A stretch of DNA of 64,000 nt from Streptomyces sp. L-9-10 (GTDB lineage: Bacteria > Actinomycetota > Actinomycetes > Streptomycetales > Streptomycetaceae), in NCBI RefSeq assembly GCF_004151105.1, contig NZ_PHRF01000095.1, forward strand, positions 558,001 through 622,000, in the 5' to 3' direction. The notes beneath the pieces were generated by a model. It saw nothing but the letters and a program-made list of their open reading frames with translations, ran no database searches and was not told where the DNA came from. Shown here one piece after another: positions 15,842-24,867 of the stretch; position 1 is the first letter of the stretch, and each line of letters begins with the position of its first letter. A program made the translations under genes and the position numbers.

Positions 15842-16181
15842 GGCGATCTCCGTAAGACAGCTGGCGGTGGGGGTCCCTGCCCCTGGTGCGGGACATCTCC
15901 CCATCGCTGAACTGAATCTTGACGTGAAGAGATATCCAGCGGTCAGGCTATCCGACCCGGGAGACCCCACACCCACGCACCCTTGTGGCGCGGCTCACGA
16001 CGGGGGCGGGACGGCGTGGCGCGGTGGCACGCGGGACGTACGAGGGAGCGCCGGGGAGGGATGGGCGCCGGGAGCGAACGCCGGAGGTGGTGCCCGGGAG
16101 GAACGAGACGGCGCGGAGGGCAGTCGCCGGAGGAACGGGGCTGGCGCCGGGCCGGGCCGGGCCGGGCCGGGCCGGGCCCCG
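15842..16181. other. 340-bp gap with mdh promoter region and GCCGG repeat
   Basis: The left half should hold the mdh promoter and leader. The right half is very G-rich and ends in six GCCGG units (16146-16175) next to the stop of the Xre-DUF2690 gene. No convincing gene or RNA was seen. Confidence 0.6.
16146..16175. repeat. six tandem GCCGG units
   Basis: Six perfect pentanucleotide copies lie a few bases downstream of the Xre-DUF2690 stop codon. They could assist termination or be a slippage-prone tract. Confidence 0.8.
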
Positions 16182-17309
16182 TCACCGTACCGGGGTGCAG
16201 CCCGTCTCGCCCGAGGCGAGCGTCGCGCATGCCTTGGCGCCCGCGGCCTCCGGTGCGGCGACCATCGGGGTGTAGGCGTTCGTGGCCGTCTCGACCTCGC
16301 CGGTCTGGCCGCTCGTCTCCCCGCCCGCGGTGATCCGCACCTCGTCGCCCACGACCGCCTGGGTGATCCGGGCCCAGGCCGCCGAACACGTCTTGCTGTA
16401 GCGGACCTCGATCAGGGTCGTACCGACGGTCGCGCTGGAGACGGTCTCAACGAACTCGCCGCCGCAGCCCATCTCTTCGGGGTCCTTCCCGGTGCAGGCG
16501 TCGCCGCCGCACTTCACTCCGGCCGGCAGTACGGGGGCGCTGCCGGACGCCGAAGGCGACGGGGATTCGGCGACCGTCCGCTCACCGCTGTCACCGCCGA
16601 TGCCGGTCAGCAGCAGCGCGGCGGCTATCACCAGCGCCGCGCCCACGGCACTCGCGACGAGGACCGTCATCCTGCGCCGGCCGCGCTTCGCGCCCGCCGA
16701 CGGCGGTCCGGCGGGAGACGGGCCTCCCGGTCGCGGCGGACCGCCGGGACCCCGCTGCTGCGGTACGGAGGGCGCCCCGGGCCCGCGCATGACACCGAAG
16801 TCGACGGTCGCACCGGCGGAGTGGCCCCCGGGACCTCCCGGGCCACTGGTGCCGACGGCCCCGCCCGACCTGCCCGATCCGCCCGATCCGCCGGGTCCGC
16901 CGGGTCCGCCGGGTCCGCCCGACCCGGCCGACCGGGCCGACTTGCCGGACCCGCCGACCGGATTCTGGCCGAACTCCCCGAGCGCCGAACGCGCCTGGGA
17001 GATCCGTATCGCCTCCATCGTCATGTCGTGGCGCATCTCGGACCGGCTCCAGGCGCGCTCCGCCAGCTCCCACATCGTGGTCAGATGCCCCTGATGCGTG
17101 CCGGTCACCTCTGCCAGCGCGACGATCGCGCCCTTGGGCGCGAGCAGCCGCCCGTTCAGATAGCGCTCCCACGACGTCTTGCTGTAGCCGGTCCTGTCGG
17201 ACACGGCGGCGATGCTCAGACCACTGCGGTCGACAAGTCCGCGCAACTGGCTCGTGAACTCGCTGACCTCCGGATCGAGCCCCTCCGGTAGCGCCTTCCA
17301 ACGAGGCAT
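16182..17309 (-). CDS. membrane-anchored Xre regulator with DUF2690 outer domain
   Basis: This encodes 375 residues. An Xre helix-turn-helix (about 20-75, with GYSKTSWERYLNGRLLAP) is followed by a long Gly/Pro/Ser linker, one membrane helix (214-236) after an Arg cluster, and a C-terminal DUF2690 domain with conserved cysteines (C267, C272, C282, C308). The topology places DNA binding inside and the cysteine domain outside. The start at 17309 has GGGGGAGG upstream and gives the MPRWK N-terminus shared with the gene ending at 18652. It is the third of three related genes. The DUF2690 function is unknown; signal sensing across the membrane is an inference. Confidence 0.85.
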   Translation of the reverse strand: MPRWKALPEGLDPEVSEFTSQLRGLVDRSGLSIAAVSDRTGYSKTSWERYLNGRLLAPKGAIVALAEVTGTHQGHLTTMWELAERAWSRSEMRHDMTMEAIRISQARSALGEFGQNPVGGSGKSARSAGSGGPGGPGGPGGSGGSGRSGGAVGTSGPGGPGGHSAGATVDFGVMRGPGAPSVPQQRGPGGPPRPGGPSPAGPPSAGAKRGRRRMTVLVASAVGAALVIAAALLLTGIGGDSGERTVAESPSPSASGSAPVLPAGVKCGGDACTGKDPEEMGCGGEFVETVSSATVGTTLIEVRYSKTCSAAWARITQAVVGDEVRITAGGETSGQTGEVETATNAYTPMVAAPEAAGAKACATLASGETGCTPVR

Positions 17310-17530
17310 CTGCGCCTCCCCCTTGTCCCCCCCGCACGTGCTGGATGTGCCCCGCGCTGTCATCCCCCGCCGCCGCTGCCCTCCCCGGCAGTCGACAGCG
17401 CGCAGGAGCATTCGTGACAGTTCTCGCGCCCCGTTGCGCGCCCCCGTACCGAACCCCGCACAGTCTCGCATCCGTTGTCCGCTGATCACACCATGGCGGA
17501 ATGGCCACTTCCGCGCCATCCGTACGGCGG

Positions 17531-17592
17531 TCGACGCACAAGTCGACGATCAAGCCGGGCGCACAAGTCGACGCGCAAGTCGACGCGCAAGC
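17531..17592. repeat. short direct repeats around CAAGTCGACG
   Basis: Four to five imperfect copies of a roughly 10-12 bp unit (G/A)CAAGTCGACG lie in the 296-bp gap upstream of the gene at 17309. Regular spacing suggests an iteron-like regulatory array or a slippage product; nothing more can be said. Confidence 0.6.
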
Positions 17593-17605
17593 GGACAGCG
17601 GGGGT

Positions 17606-18655
17606 TCACGGCGTGGGTACCCGGGGCGCCAGGCCCAGACACTCCTGTTCACCGCCGCCTTCGGGCAGGAGACAGGCCCGCGCCTCGGACGGATCGTCGG
17701 CCGGCACCATCGGCGTCACGAGATAACGTCCGGTGTCCCGCCGGGCGACCGCCGCGATCTGCTGTTCCCGCCGGCCCGGTACGGTCAGCACGACCCGGTC
17801 CCCCACGCGCAGCCCGGTCGCCCGCACCCACACCGTGCGGCACGTTTCGCCGTACCGCAGTTGCAGCCGCTGGCCGCCCGTCGCGGTGAGCGAGCCGAGC
17901 GTGGTCATCGCGCCTTCGACACCGCACTGCATGGGCGCCGGATCCTCGCCTTCGCACGCCGGACCGGTACAGCCGGGCCGCAGCGGGCCGGCCATGCTCC
18001 ACACCACGTCCTCGGGGACGTCCCGCCGCACTCCGCCGTCGCCCGACAGCCAGGCCGCGAGCACCGTCGCCACGGTGACGACGGCCACCACGGCCGTCGC
18101 GGCGAGCACCGCGGTACGGCGTCTGCCGCGCGGCGCCCCTCCCGGCGGCGATGGCGTCGGTGATGCCGGTGGCGTCTTCGGCGTCGCCGCCGAGCCCGTC
18201 GGTCCCGCCGGTCCGGCCGGCCCCCCTTGTCCTGTCTGTGCAGGTATGGGGGACGGCGGGGAAAGCCCTCGTGCGGCCCCGACTCCGGCCCCGGCTCCGG
18301 CTCCGGCTTTTGCTCCGGCCCCGGTGTCCGCGGCGGCCCGGCCGCTCCACGCCGCGTCCGCCAACTCCCAGAGCGCGAGCAGCCGTCCCGGGGGCTCGCC
18401 CGCCAGCGCGCACAGGGCCGTCACCGCCTGCCGCGGCAGGGGCTTCGTACCGTTGAGATAGCGCTGCCAGGACGACTTGCTGTACGGCGTACGCCCGGCG
18501 AGCGCGACCAGGCTCAGCCCCGTACGGGCCCGGAGCGCGCTCAGCTCGCCCGCGAGCCGCTCGCACTCCGCCGCCGGCTTCTCCGCCCCCGGCTTCTCCA
18601 CCGTCCGCTTCTCCGCCCCCGGCTTCTCGGCCGCGTTCTCCAACGCGCCGCTCAC
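17606..18655 (-). CDS. membrane-anchored Xre regulator with DUF2690 outer domain (paralogue)
   Basis: This encodes 349 residues. The start is a GTG at 18655 in a GTGA overlap with the upstream stop. A repetitive Glu/Lys/Pro N-terminus (EKPGAEK units) precedes an Xre domain (about 30-95, with PYSKSSWQRYLNG), an Ala/Gly/Pro linker, a membrane helix (181-203) after GRRR, and a DUF2690-type outer domain with C229, C234 and C244. It is clearly related to the genes on both sides. Tight coupling to the peptidoglycan-binding paralogue upstream suggests the two proteins act together or hetero-dimerise. Targets are unknown. Confidence 0.83.
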   Translation of the reverse strand: MSGALENAAEKPGAEKRTVEKPGAEKPAAECERLAGELSALRARTGLSLVALAGRTPYSKSSWQRYLNGTKPLPRQAVTALCALAGEPPGRLLALWELADAAWSGRAAADTGAGAKAGAGAGAGVGAARGLSPPSPIPAQTGQGGPAGPAGPTGSAATPKTPPASPTPSPPGGAPRGRRRTAVLAATAVVAVVTVATVLAAWLSGDGGVRRDVPEDVVWSMAGPLRPGCTGPACEGEDPAPMQCGVEGAMTTLGSLTATGGQRLQLRYGETCRTVWVRATGLRVGDRVVLTVPGRREQQIAAVARRDTGRYLVTPMVPADDPSEARACLLPEGGGEQECLGLAPRVPTP

Positions 18656-19488
18656 CGGCGTAACTCCGCCCAGGTGTCGGGCCCCACGATGCCGTCGCTC
18701 ACCAGCTTCCGCGCCTTCTGGAACTCCTGTACGGCGGACTCCACGCCCGGACCGTAGAGCCCGTCGACCTCGCCCGGGTCGAAGCCGTGCCGCTGCAATT
18801 GGCACTGCACCTCGACCACGTCGGGTCCACTGCCGTTGATGCCGACCAGCGCTTCGACGGTGGTGCTGTGCCCGGCATAGGCCGCGCCGTCCTTACGTCC
18901 CGCGTGGTCGCAGTCGTACGTACGGCCGGGCCCGTACGTCACCTGCTTCGCGGTCTCCTCGCCCCCGCCCCCGTCCCCGCCGGCCACCAGCAGCCCCGCC
19001 GCGAAGGCCACGGCCGCGGCCGCGAGCGCACCGGCGAGCGCGTACCGTAACGGCACCCGCCGAACGGACGGACGCGACCCGGGTTCCGGGACACCGGGCT
19101 CCGGGACACCGGACGTTCGTGTCCTGGGCCGCTCGTCCGCGACCGCCGCCGCGCCCGACTCCTCCCCCTCGCCCACCGCACCTGTCCCCGCGGCGGGCTC
19201 GGCGACGGGCTCGGCAGCCGGCTCGGGCGGTTGCCGTTCGGCCACTTCGTGCAGGACGAGCAGCTTCGTCGGATCCGTTCCGCAGACCTTGGCCAGTTCC
19301 TCGACGGCCTTCCGGGGCACCGGCTGTTTTCCGTTGAGATAGCGCTCCCAGGAGGAGCGGCTGTATCCCGTCTTCGCCGCGAGCGCGGCGAGTCCGAGGC
19401 CGGAGTGGTCCTTCAACCGTCTCAACTGAACGATCAGTTGGCGGTCCTTCTCGGGCAGTTCTGACGGGAGCGATTTCCAACGCGGCAT
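18652..19488 (-). CDS. membrane-anchored Xre regulator with peptidoglycan-binding outer domain
   Basis: This encodes 278 residues. The N-terminal MPRWKSLP and Xre domain (20-75, GYSRSSWERYLNGKQPVP) match the paralogue at 16182. After a charged linker and a membrane helix (about 146-170), the C-terminus (about 220-278) is a PG_binding_1 domain with VQCQLQRHGF, GLYGPGVESAVQEFQ and DGIVGPDTW. The family is known for binding peptidoglycan. The design implies a DNA-binding protein that reads cell-wall state directly, but no ligand or target is shown by sequence. It is the first gene of the pair with 17606-18655. Confidence 0.87.
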   Translation of the reverse strand: MPRWKSLPSELPEKDRQLIVQLRRLKDHSGLGLAALAAKTGYSRSSWERYLNGKQPVPRKAVEELAKVCGTDPTKLLVLHEVAERQPPEPAAEPVAEPAAGTGAVGEGEESGAAAVADERPRTRTSGVPEPGVPEPGSRPSVRRVPLRYALAGALAAAAVAFAAGLLVAGGDGGGGEETAKQVTYGPGRTYDCDHAGRKDGAAYAGHSTTVEALVGINGSGPDVVEVQCQLQRHGFDPGEVDGLYGPGVESAVQEFQKARKLVSDGIVGPDTWAELRR

Positions 19489-19920
19489 GTCCACCTCATG
19501 CGTGATCGGACCCCTTCGGGGTTCCACGTCCCCTTTCCTCCCCGCGAACGACGGCCTCGCAACACCCGGTTCCGCGGGCGGCAGCGAGCCGCCGCCATCC
19601 GGCCAGGCCGCCACACCGCCACAGCAGGCTCGCGGCGTCCCACGACGTCCCACGGGGTGCGGCGTTCCCGCAGGTCAGGGTCGCCCGCGTCCCACAGATG
19701 CCCGGTTCGACGGGCATGCCTGGCGGCGGTACGAGGTGACGCGGAACAGTCTGTGGTGCACACCGGGCGGCGCGGTCCACCCCGCGCCGCCCTTACGTGG
19801 TCACGGAACCGGCGCGCACACGGACGGTGGTCCGTCCTCCTCGGGGGAGAGGACGGGCCGCCGTCACGAGGCGGCGTCACGGACCGCCGTCAAGGGGCAG
19901 CGTCACGGCCGCTGCACCCG
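19489..19920. other. 432-bp gap: promoter region and terminator, no gene seen
   Basis: The part next to 19488 should contain the promoter of the Xre-PG gene pair. The right part holds a strong hairpin at 19823-19865. Several open frames cross the gap in both directions, but their Arg/Pro/Gly-rich translations look non-coding. Confidence 0.6.
19823..19865 (-). terminator. terminator of folD-DUF3017
   Basis: A 17-bp stem (19823-19839 with 19849-19865, 9-nt loop, two G-U pairs) lies 56 bp past the DUF3017 stop. Confidence 0.7.
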
Positions 19921-20667
19921 CTACGGCACCGTCGAGTGGACGACGTCCTCCAGGAACGGGATCTCCAGCCACGGCTTGGGCTGCGTCATCAGGCTGAGCA
20001 GCACGATCGCGAGACCCAGCAGGCCGTACGTGAGCATGTCGGTGAAGCGCGACCGTACGGCCAGCATGCCCACGGAGGGCAGCACGCGGCGCAGGACGGC
20101 GCCGCCGATCAGGGCGATGCCGATCAGGATGGTGCCGATCCGGAACGCCTCCGCGAAGGGGTGCGTACCGACGATCAGTAGTCCGAGACCGGTCGTCCCG
20201 AGGACGCTGAGCAGGGGCCACTGCCGGGCGGGCGCCGGGGCGTCCGAGGGCGCGGCCCGGCCGCCGCCCTCGGGCCGTGCGGTGTCCCGGGTGAGCGAGA
20301 ACCGCCGGTCGTGCTGCTCCGAGGACCCGGTCCCGTCCGAAGCACCCGGGGCGTCTGCCGTGCCCGGGGCGCCGGCCGTGCCGGGGGTATCGGTCACGTC
20401 CGGGGCGTCGGCCGTGTCCAGGGCATCGGACAGGGCGTCGGTCACGTCCGGGGCCGCCGAAGCGTCCGTACGCTCCGCGCCCGTCGTCCTCTCAGCGGCC
20501 CCCGCACCCCCCGCGGCCACCGTGTTCTTCGTCACGGTGTCGGCGCCGAGAGCGCCCGCGGCCACCACCGGCCCCGGCTCCCTGACCGCCTGTCCGTCGG
20601 TCTCCGGCGCCTGCCGTGTCCCGCGCCGCGACCGGGCCGCGTCGCCCGCGCTCGTTCCAGCACCCAT
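19921..20667 (-). CDS. DUF3017 membrane protein
   Basis: This encodes 248 residues. The first 140 are low-complexity Ala/Asp/Gly/Thr (many TADAPDVTD-like units) and probably disordered. The last 100 contain three hydrophobic helices (about 150-165, 172-190 and 212-232), matching the DUF3017 family that sits next to folD in Streptomyces. Function is unknown. It follows folD by 30 bp on the same strand and probably shares its transcript, ending at the hairpin 19823-19865. The start ATG at 20667 is plausible, but the disordered N-terminus makes it less certain. Confidence 0.8.
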   Translation of the reverse strand: MGAGTSAGDAARSRRGTRQAPETDGQAVREPGPVVAAGALGADTVTKNTVAAGGAGAAERTTGAERTDASAAPDVTDALSDALDTADAPDVTDTPGTAGAPGTADAPGASDGTGSSEQHDRRFSLTRDTARPEGGGRAAPSDAPAPARQWPLLSVLGTTGLGLLIVGTHPFAEAFRIGTILIGIALIGGAVLRRVLPSVGMLAVRSRFTDMLTYGLLGLAIVLLSLMTQPKPWLEIPFLEDVVHSTVP

Positions 20668-20697
20668 CAGTGGCGCCCCTTTCCGGTTCGGCTGCGT

Positions 20698-21561
20698 TCA
20701 GCCCGCGTCCGCGACGGCGCGTTCGGCCGCCTCGACCACATTGACGAGCAGCTGGGCTCGCGTCATCGGACCGACGCCGCCCGGGTTCGGCGAGATCCAG
20801 CCCGCCACCTGCGCGACGTCCGGGTGGACATCGCCGACGATCTTGCCGTCACCGTCCCGGCTGACCCCGACGTCGAGGACGGCCGCGCCCGGCTTCACGT
20901 CCTCGGGCTTGATGATGTGCGGCACCCCGGCGGCGGCCACGATGATGTCGGCCTGCTTGAGGTGCGCCGACAGATCGCGCGTGCCGGTGTGGCACTGCGT
21001 GACCGTCGCGTTCTCCGACTTACGGGTCAGCAGCAGCGGGATCGAGCGCCCGACGGTGATCCCGCGGCCCACGACCACGACATGCGCGCCCTTGATCTCG
21101 ACGCCGTGGTGACGGAGCAGCTGAATGATGCCGTACGGGGTGCAGGGCAGCGGACCCGTCTCGTTGAGCACCAGCCGGCCGAGGCTCATGGGGTGCAGCC
21201 CGTCGGCGTCCTTGACCGGGTCCATCAGTTCGAGCACCCGGTTGGTGTCGATGCCCTTGGGCAGCGGCAGCTGCACGATGTAGCCGGTGCACTCGGGGTT
21301 GGCGTTCAGCTCCGCGACCACGGCCTCGATCTCCGCCTGGGACGCGGTGTCGGGCAGTTCACGCTGGATCGAGGCGATACCGACCTGGGCGCAGTCGCGG
21401 TGCTTGCCGTTCACGTACCAGCGGCTGCCGGGGTCGTCACCGACCAGCAGCGTGCCGAGGCCGGGTGTGACACCCCGCTCCTTGAGGGCCGCCACGCGGG
21501 CGGTCAGATCGGACTTGATCGCGGCTGCGGTGGCCTTGCCATCGAGAATCTGGGCGCTCAT
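20698..21561 (-). CDS. folD: methylenetetrahydrofolate dehydrogenase/cyclohydrolase
   Basis: This encodes 287 residues, the usual FolD length. Conserved features are the catalytic lysine in WYVNGKHRDC (Y49, K53), the VQLPLPKGID segment, VVVGRGITVGRSIPLLL for NADP binding, and NPGGVGPMTRAQL near the C-terminus. The bifunctional enzyme interconverts methylene-, methenyl- and formyl-tetrahydrofolate and so supplies formyl groups to PurN and PurH encoded close by. The ATG at 21561 begins the conserved MSAQILDG; the longer open frame upstream is not conserved-looking. Confidence 0.97.
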   Translation of the reverse strand: MSAQILDGKATAAAIKSDLTARVAALKERGVTPGLGTLLVGDDPGSRWYVNGKHRDCAQVGIASIQRELPDTASQAEIEAVVAELNANPECTGYIVQLPLPKGIDTNRVLELMDPVKDADGLHPMSLGRLVLNETGPLPCTPYGIIQLLRHHGVEIKGAHVVVVGRGITVGRSIPLLLTRKSENATVTQCHTGTRDLSAHLKQADIIVAAAGVPHIIKPEDVKPGAAVLDVGVSRDGDGKIVGDVHPDVAQVAGWISPNPGGVGPMTRAQLLVNVVEAAERAVADAG

Positions 21562-21829
21562 ACCCCCATCCTCGCGGATGACCCCTCCCCGGTTCCAATT
21601 CGCTGCCCATCCTGAGACGACCTGGGAGTTCGCCCGCCCTGTCGCGGGCGCCGGGCGAGGTTGCGCTTGCACAACGCCCGCCCATGGCGACTGGACAAAA
21701 TAAGAGGTAGATAACACGATTGCGGGCGCAGTACGCGGCCGTCGACGGGGGGCAGACCGCTCACTTCTGAGAAGTTCCTCCGCCACGTGGGTCGCACCGT
21801 CCCCGCATTACCAACGGAGGAACCCCGCC

Positions 21830-22435
21830 ATGAGCTTCGGCGACCCCAACAACCCGTACGGCCAGCAGCCGCAGCCCGGATCCGGCCAGCCCCAGGGTCA
21901 GCCGGGCTACGGCTACCCGCAGGGCCAGCCGCAGCAGCCCGGCTACGGCTACCCGCAGGCGCCGCCGGTCCAGCCGTACGGCGGTGGCTTCCCGGGCGGT
22001 CCCGGAGGCCCGCTGGAGATGCCGGGCGGCGTCAAGGCGGCCCGCGTGATGCTGTGGGTGATCTCCGGTCTCTGCCTGATCGGCACGTTCATCTTCTTCG
22101 GCTCCGCCGCGTCGCTCAACGCGGCGAAGGACAGCACGACGCTCCAGAACGACTCGCAGTTCCAGGACCTCGTGGATGGTTCGAGCGGCTTCCTCTACGG
22201 CCTCGGCGCGCTGGCCCTGGTGTGGCTCGTTCTGTCGGCCTTCCTCGCCATCAAGGTCAAGACCGGTGGGAGCGGCTTCCGTACCGCCCTCATCGTCTAC
22301 GGCGTCGTGACCGCTCTGATCGCCGTCTACCCGTTCACGGTGTTCGGGATCGTGCACCTCGTGCTCGCCATCCTGATCGCCGTCTTCGCCGGGAAGTCCG
22401 ACGGCGCCGCGTGGTTCAACCGCCCGCGCTACTGA
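21830..22435 (+). CDS. Pro/Gln/Gly/Tyr-rich N-terminus membrane protein
   Basis: This encodes 201 residues. The first 60 are repeats like GQPQGQPGYGYPQ, a disordered cytoplasmic tail common in streptomycete membrane proteins. Four hydrophobic helices follow (about 73-93, 121-141, 152-170 and 171-188). The start ATG at 21830 has GGAGG eight bases before it. The gene is alone between folD (divergent) and purH (convergent); a hairpin at 22487-22525 lies beyond its stop. I recognise the architecture but not a function. Confidence 0.85.
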   Translation: MSFGDPNNPYGQQPQPGSGQPQGQPGYGYPQGQPQQPGYGYPQAPPVQPYGGGFPGGPGGPLEMPGGVKAARVMLWVISGLCLIGTFIFFGSAASLNAAKDSTTLQNDSQFQDLVDGSSGFLYGLGALALVWLVLSAFLAIKVKTGGSGFRTALIVYGVVTALIAVYPFTVFGIVHLVLAILIAVFAGKSDGAAWFNRPRY

Positions 22436-22486
22436 CGCCACGCAGCGCACCGGGCAGCGCGGCGAGCGGCGCACCGGGCAGGAATG

Positions 22487-22525
22487 AAGGCCGTAATACC
22501 CGTCCCCCAGCGGGTTTTACGGCCT
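22487..22525. terminator. bidirectional hairpin between convergent genes
   Basis: AGGCCGTAATACCCG pairs with CGGGTTTTACGGCCT around a short loop. It serves either the membrane-protein gene (+) or purH (-). Confidence 0.65.
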
Positions 22526-22612
22526 TCCTGCGTTTCTGCTGTCCTGCTTGCCCACTTGCTTGCCTGCCGGTCTGCTTGCCTGCCCGGCCTGTCTGTCCGT
22601 CCGCCGCCGAAA

Positions 22613-22651
22613 GGGCTCAGCGGAAGGACTCAGTTGAAGGACTCAGTGGAA
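22613..22651. repeat. three 13-bp repeats overlapping the purH stop
   Basis: Units GGGCTCAGCGGAA, GGACTCAGTTGAA and GGACTCAGTGGAA run into the 3' end of purH (stop at 22643). A CTTGC/CTGTC-rich low-complexity tract precedes them at about 22545-22600. Confidence 0.7.
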
Positions 22652-24235
22652 GAAGTGGCGCGTCCCCGTGAAGTACATCGTCGCGCCCGCCTTCCGCGCC
22701 GCCTCGACGACCAGCTCGTCACGGACCGAACCGCCCGGCTGCACCACCGCCTTGACGCCCGCGTCCAGCAGGATCTCCAGCCCGTCGGGGAACGGGAAGA
22801 ACGCGTCGGACGCGGCGTACGAACCACGCGCCCGCTCCTCGCCCGCCCGCTCCACCGCGAGCTTCGCGGAGTCGACGCGGTTGACCTGGCCCATACCGAC
22901 CCCCACCGACGCCCCGCCCTTGGCGAGCAGGATCGCGTTGGACTTGACCGCGCGGGACGCCTTCCAGGCGAAGGCCAGTTCGCGCAGCTCGGCCTCGGAG
23001 AGCGCCTCGCCGGTCGCGAGGGTCCAGTTCGCCGGGTCGTCGCCGTCGGCCTGGAGCCGGTCGGTGACCTGGAGCAGCGCACCGCCGTCGATCGGCTTGA
23101 CCTCGACGGGCGCGGACGGGCCCTCGGGGCAGCGCAGCACACGGATGTTCTTCTTGCGTGCGAGCACCTCGACCGCACCGTCCTCGTAGCCGGGCGCCAC
23201 GATGACCTCGGTGAAGATCTCGGCGACCTGCTCGGCCAGCGCCACGGAGACGGGCCGGTTGACGGCGATCACCCCGCCGAAGGCGGACAGCGGGTCGCAG
23301 GCGTGCGCCTTGCGGTGCGCCTCGGCGACATCGTCACCGATCGCGATGCCGCACGGATTGGCGTGCTTGATGATCGCGACACAGGGCTCGGCGTGGTCGT
23401 ACGCGGCACGGCGCGCGGCGTCCGTGTCCGTGTAGTTGTTGTACGACATCTCCTTGCCGTGCAGCTGCTCGGCCTCGGCGAGGCCGCCCTCGGCGCTGGT
23501 GTAGAGCGCGGCGGGCTGGTGCGGGTTCTCGCCGTAGCGCAGCACGTTCTTGCGCGTGTACGTGGCGCCCAGGAACTCCGGGAGGACCGCCGCCGCGGAG
23601 CCGCTGCCGGACACGGCGTCGGCGTCCGCCGCCGTGTAGCTGTCCGCGAACCAGGAGGCCACGGCCACGTCGTACGCGGCCGTGTGCTGGAACGCCTCAC
23701 CCGCGAGCCGCTTGCGGGTCGTCAGGTCGAACCCGCCGTCCCGTACGGCGCCGAGGACGTCCCCGTACCGCTCCGGGCTGGTGACGACCGCGACCGAGGG
23801 GTGGTTCTTGGCCGCGGCGCGGACCATCGAGGGCCCGCCGATGTCGATCTGCTCCACGCACTCGTCGGGGGTGGCGCCGGAGGCGACGGTCTCGCGGAAC
23901 GGGTAGAGGTTCACCACGACCAGGTCGAACGGCTCGATGTCCAGCTCGGCGAGCTGCTCGCGGTGCGAGTCGAGCCGCAGGTCGGCGAGGATGCCGGCGT
24001 GGACGCGCGGGTGCAGCGTCTTGACCCGGCCGTCCAGGCACTCGGGGAAGCCGGTCAGCTCCTCGACCTTCGTGACCGGCACCCCGGCGGCGGCGATCTT
24101 CGCGGCGGTGGAACCGGTCGAGACCAGGGTGACGCCCGCCTCGTGCAGCCCGCGGGCCAGCTCTTCCAGACCCGTCTTGTCGTAGACGCTGACCAGCGCT
24201 CTGCGAATGGGGCGCTTCGTACCTTCGGCGCTCAC
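22643..24235 (-). CDS. purH: AICAR transformylase/IMP cyclohydrolase
   Basis: This encodes 530 residues, the normal length. The N-terminal IMP cyclohydrolase (MGS-like) domain shows SVYDKTGL, STGST and the FPECLDGRVKTLHP segment; the C-terminal transformylase carries RYGENPHQ, the catalytic KH in IIKHANPCG, and SDAFFPFPDG. It catalyses the last two steps to IMP, using formyl-tetrahydrofolate. Its ATG overlaps the purN stop by four bases (24232-24235), so purN and purH are translated together. Confidence 0.97.
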   Translation of the reverse strand: MSAEGTKRPIRRALVSVYDKTGLEELARGLHEAGVTLVSTGSTAAKIAAAGVPVTKVEELTGFPECLDGRVKTLHPRVHAGILADLRLDSHREQLAELDIEPFDLVVVNLYPFRETVASGATPDECVEQIDIGGPSMVRAAAKNHPSVAVVTSPERYGDVLGAVRDGGFDLTTRKRLAGEAFQHTAAYDVAVASWFADSYTAADADAVSGSGSAAAVLPEFLGATYTRKNVLRYGENPHQPAALYTSAEGGLAEAEQLHGKEMSYNNYTDTDAARRAAYDHAEPCVAIIKHANPCGIAIGDDVAEAHRKAHACDPLSAFGGVIAVNRPVSVALAEQVAEIFTEVIVAPGYEDGAVEVLARKKNIRVLRCPEGPSAPVEVKPIDGGALLQVTDRLQADGDDPANWTLATGEALSEAELRELAFAWKASRAVKSNAILLAKGGASVGVGMGQVNRVDSAKLAVERAGEERARGSYAASDAFFPFPDGLEILLDAGVKAVVQPGGSVRDELVVEAARKAGATMYFTGTRHFFH

Positions 24236-24867
24236 TGGATCGTTACCTTTCGTCCCTCAATGCGATAGCCGTGCCGGGCGAGACGCCCCACGACCTCGAC
24301 GAGCAGGCGTCGCTCGACTTCCTTGATGCGCTCATGGAGAGCGTCTTCATCGTCCTCGTCCCGTACCTCGACCACGCCCTGCGCGATGATCGGGCCGGTG
24401 TCGACACCGTCGTCGACGAAGTGGACTGTGCAGCCGGTGACCTTCGCTCCGTAGGCGAGCGCCTCGCGCACACCGTGGGCACCGGGAAAGCTGGGGAGCA
24501 GCGCGGGATGGGTGTTGACGAACCGCCCGCCGAAGCGCGCGAGGAACTCCTTCCCCACGATCTTCATGAAGCCGGCCGAGATCACCAGATCGGGTTCGTA
24601 CGCCGCGGTCGCCTCGGCGAGCGCCGCGTCCCAGTCGTCACGGCTCGGGTGGTCCTTCACCCGGCACACGAACGTGGGAAGCCCGGCGCGCTCGGCGCGC
24701 TCCAGACCCGCGATGGAACCGCGGTCCGCGCCGACGGCCACGATCCGCGCGCCGAAGGCCACCGGGTCGTCCCCGATCGCGTCGAGCAGGGCCTGCAGAT
24801 TCGTACCGGATCCGGAGACCAGGACCACGAGCCGGGCCGGGCGGGCGGAGGAGGGCGGGGAGGCCAC
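24232..24867 (-). CDS. purN: phosphoribosylglycinamide formyltransferase
   Basis: This encodes 211 residues. The phosphate-binding GSGTNLQALL lies near 20, and the N-H-D catalytic set is visible in FVNTHPALLPSFPG and HFVDDGVDTGPI. PurN transfers a formyl group from formyl-tetrahydrofolate to GAR in purine synthesis. The GTG at 24867 was preferred over longer frames because GAAAGG lies about 10 bp upstream. It is the first gene of purNH. Repeats of GTACGAC-like sequence in the 273-bp upstream gap may be regulatory, but no known purine motif was recognised. Confidence 0.95.
   Translation of the reverse strand: MASPPSSARPARLVVLVSGSGTNLQALLDAIGDDPVAFGARIVAVGADRGSIAGLERAERAGLPTFVCRVKDHPSRDDWDAALAEATAAYEPDLVISAGFMKIVGKEFLARFGGRFVNTHPALLPSFPGAHGVREALAYGAKVTGCTVHFVDDGVDTGPIIAQGVVEVRDEDDEDALHERIKEVERRLLVEVVGRLARHGYRIEGRKVTIQ

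Noticed and set aside
19434..19880. 148-residue minus-strand frame in the 432-bp gap
   Set aside because: Arg/Pro-rich, overlaps the terminator hairpin and the real Xre-PG gene, no start signal.
22540..22651. low-complexity CTTGC/CTCAG repeats as a CRISPR-like array
   Set aside because: Units of 13 bp without spacers; simple tandem repeats.
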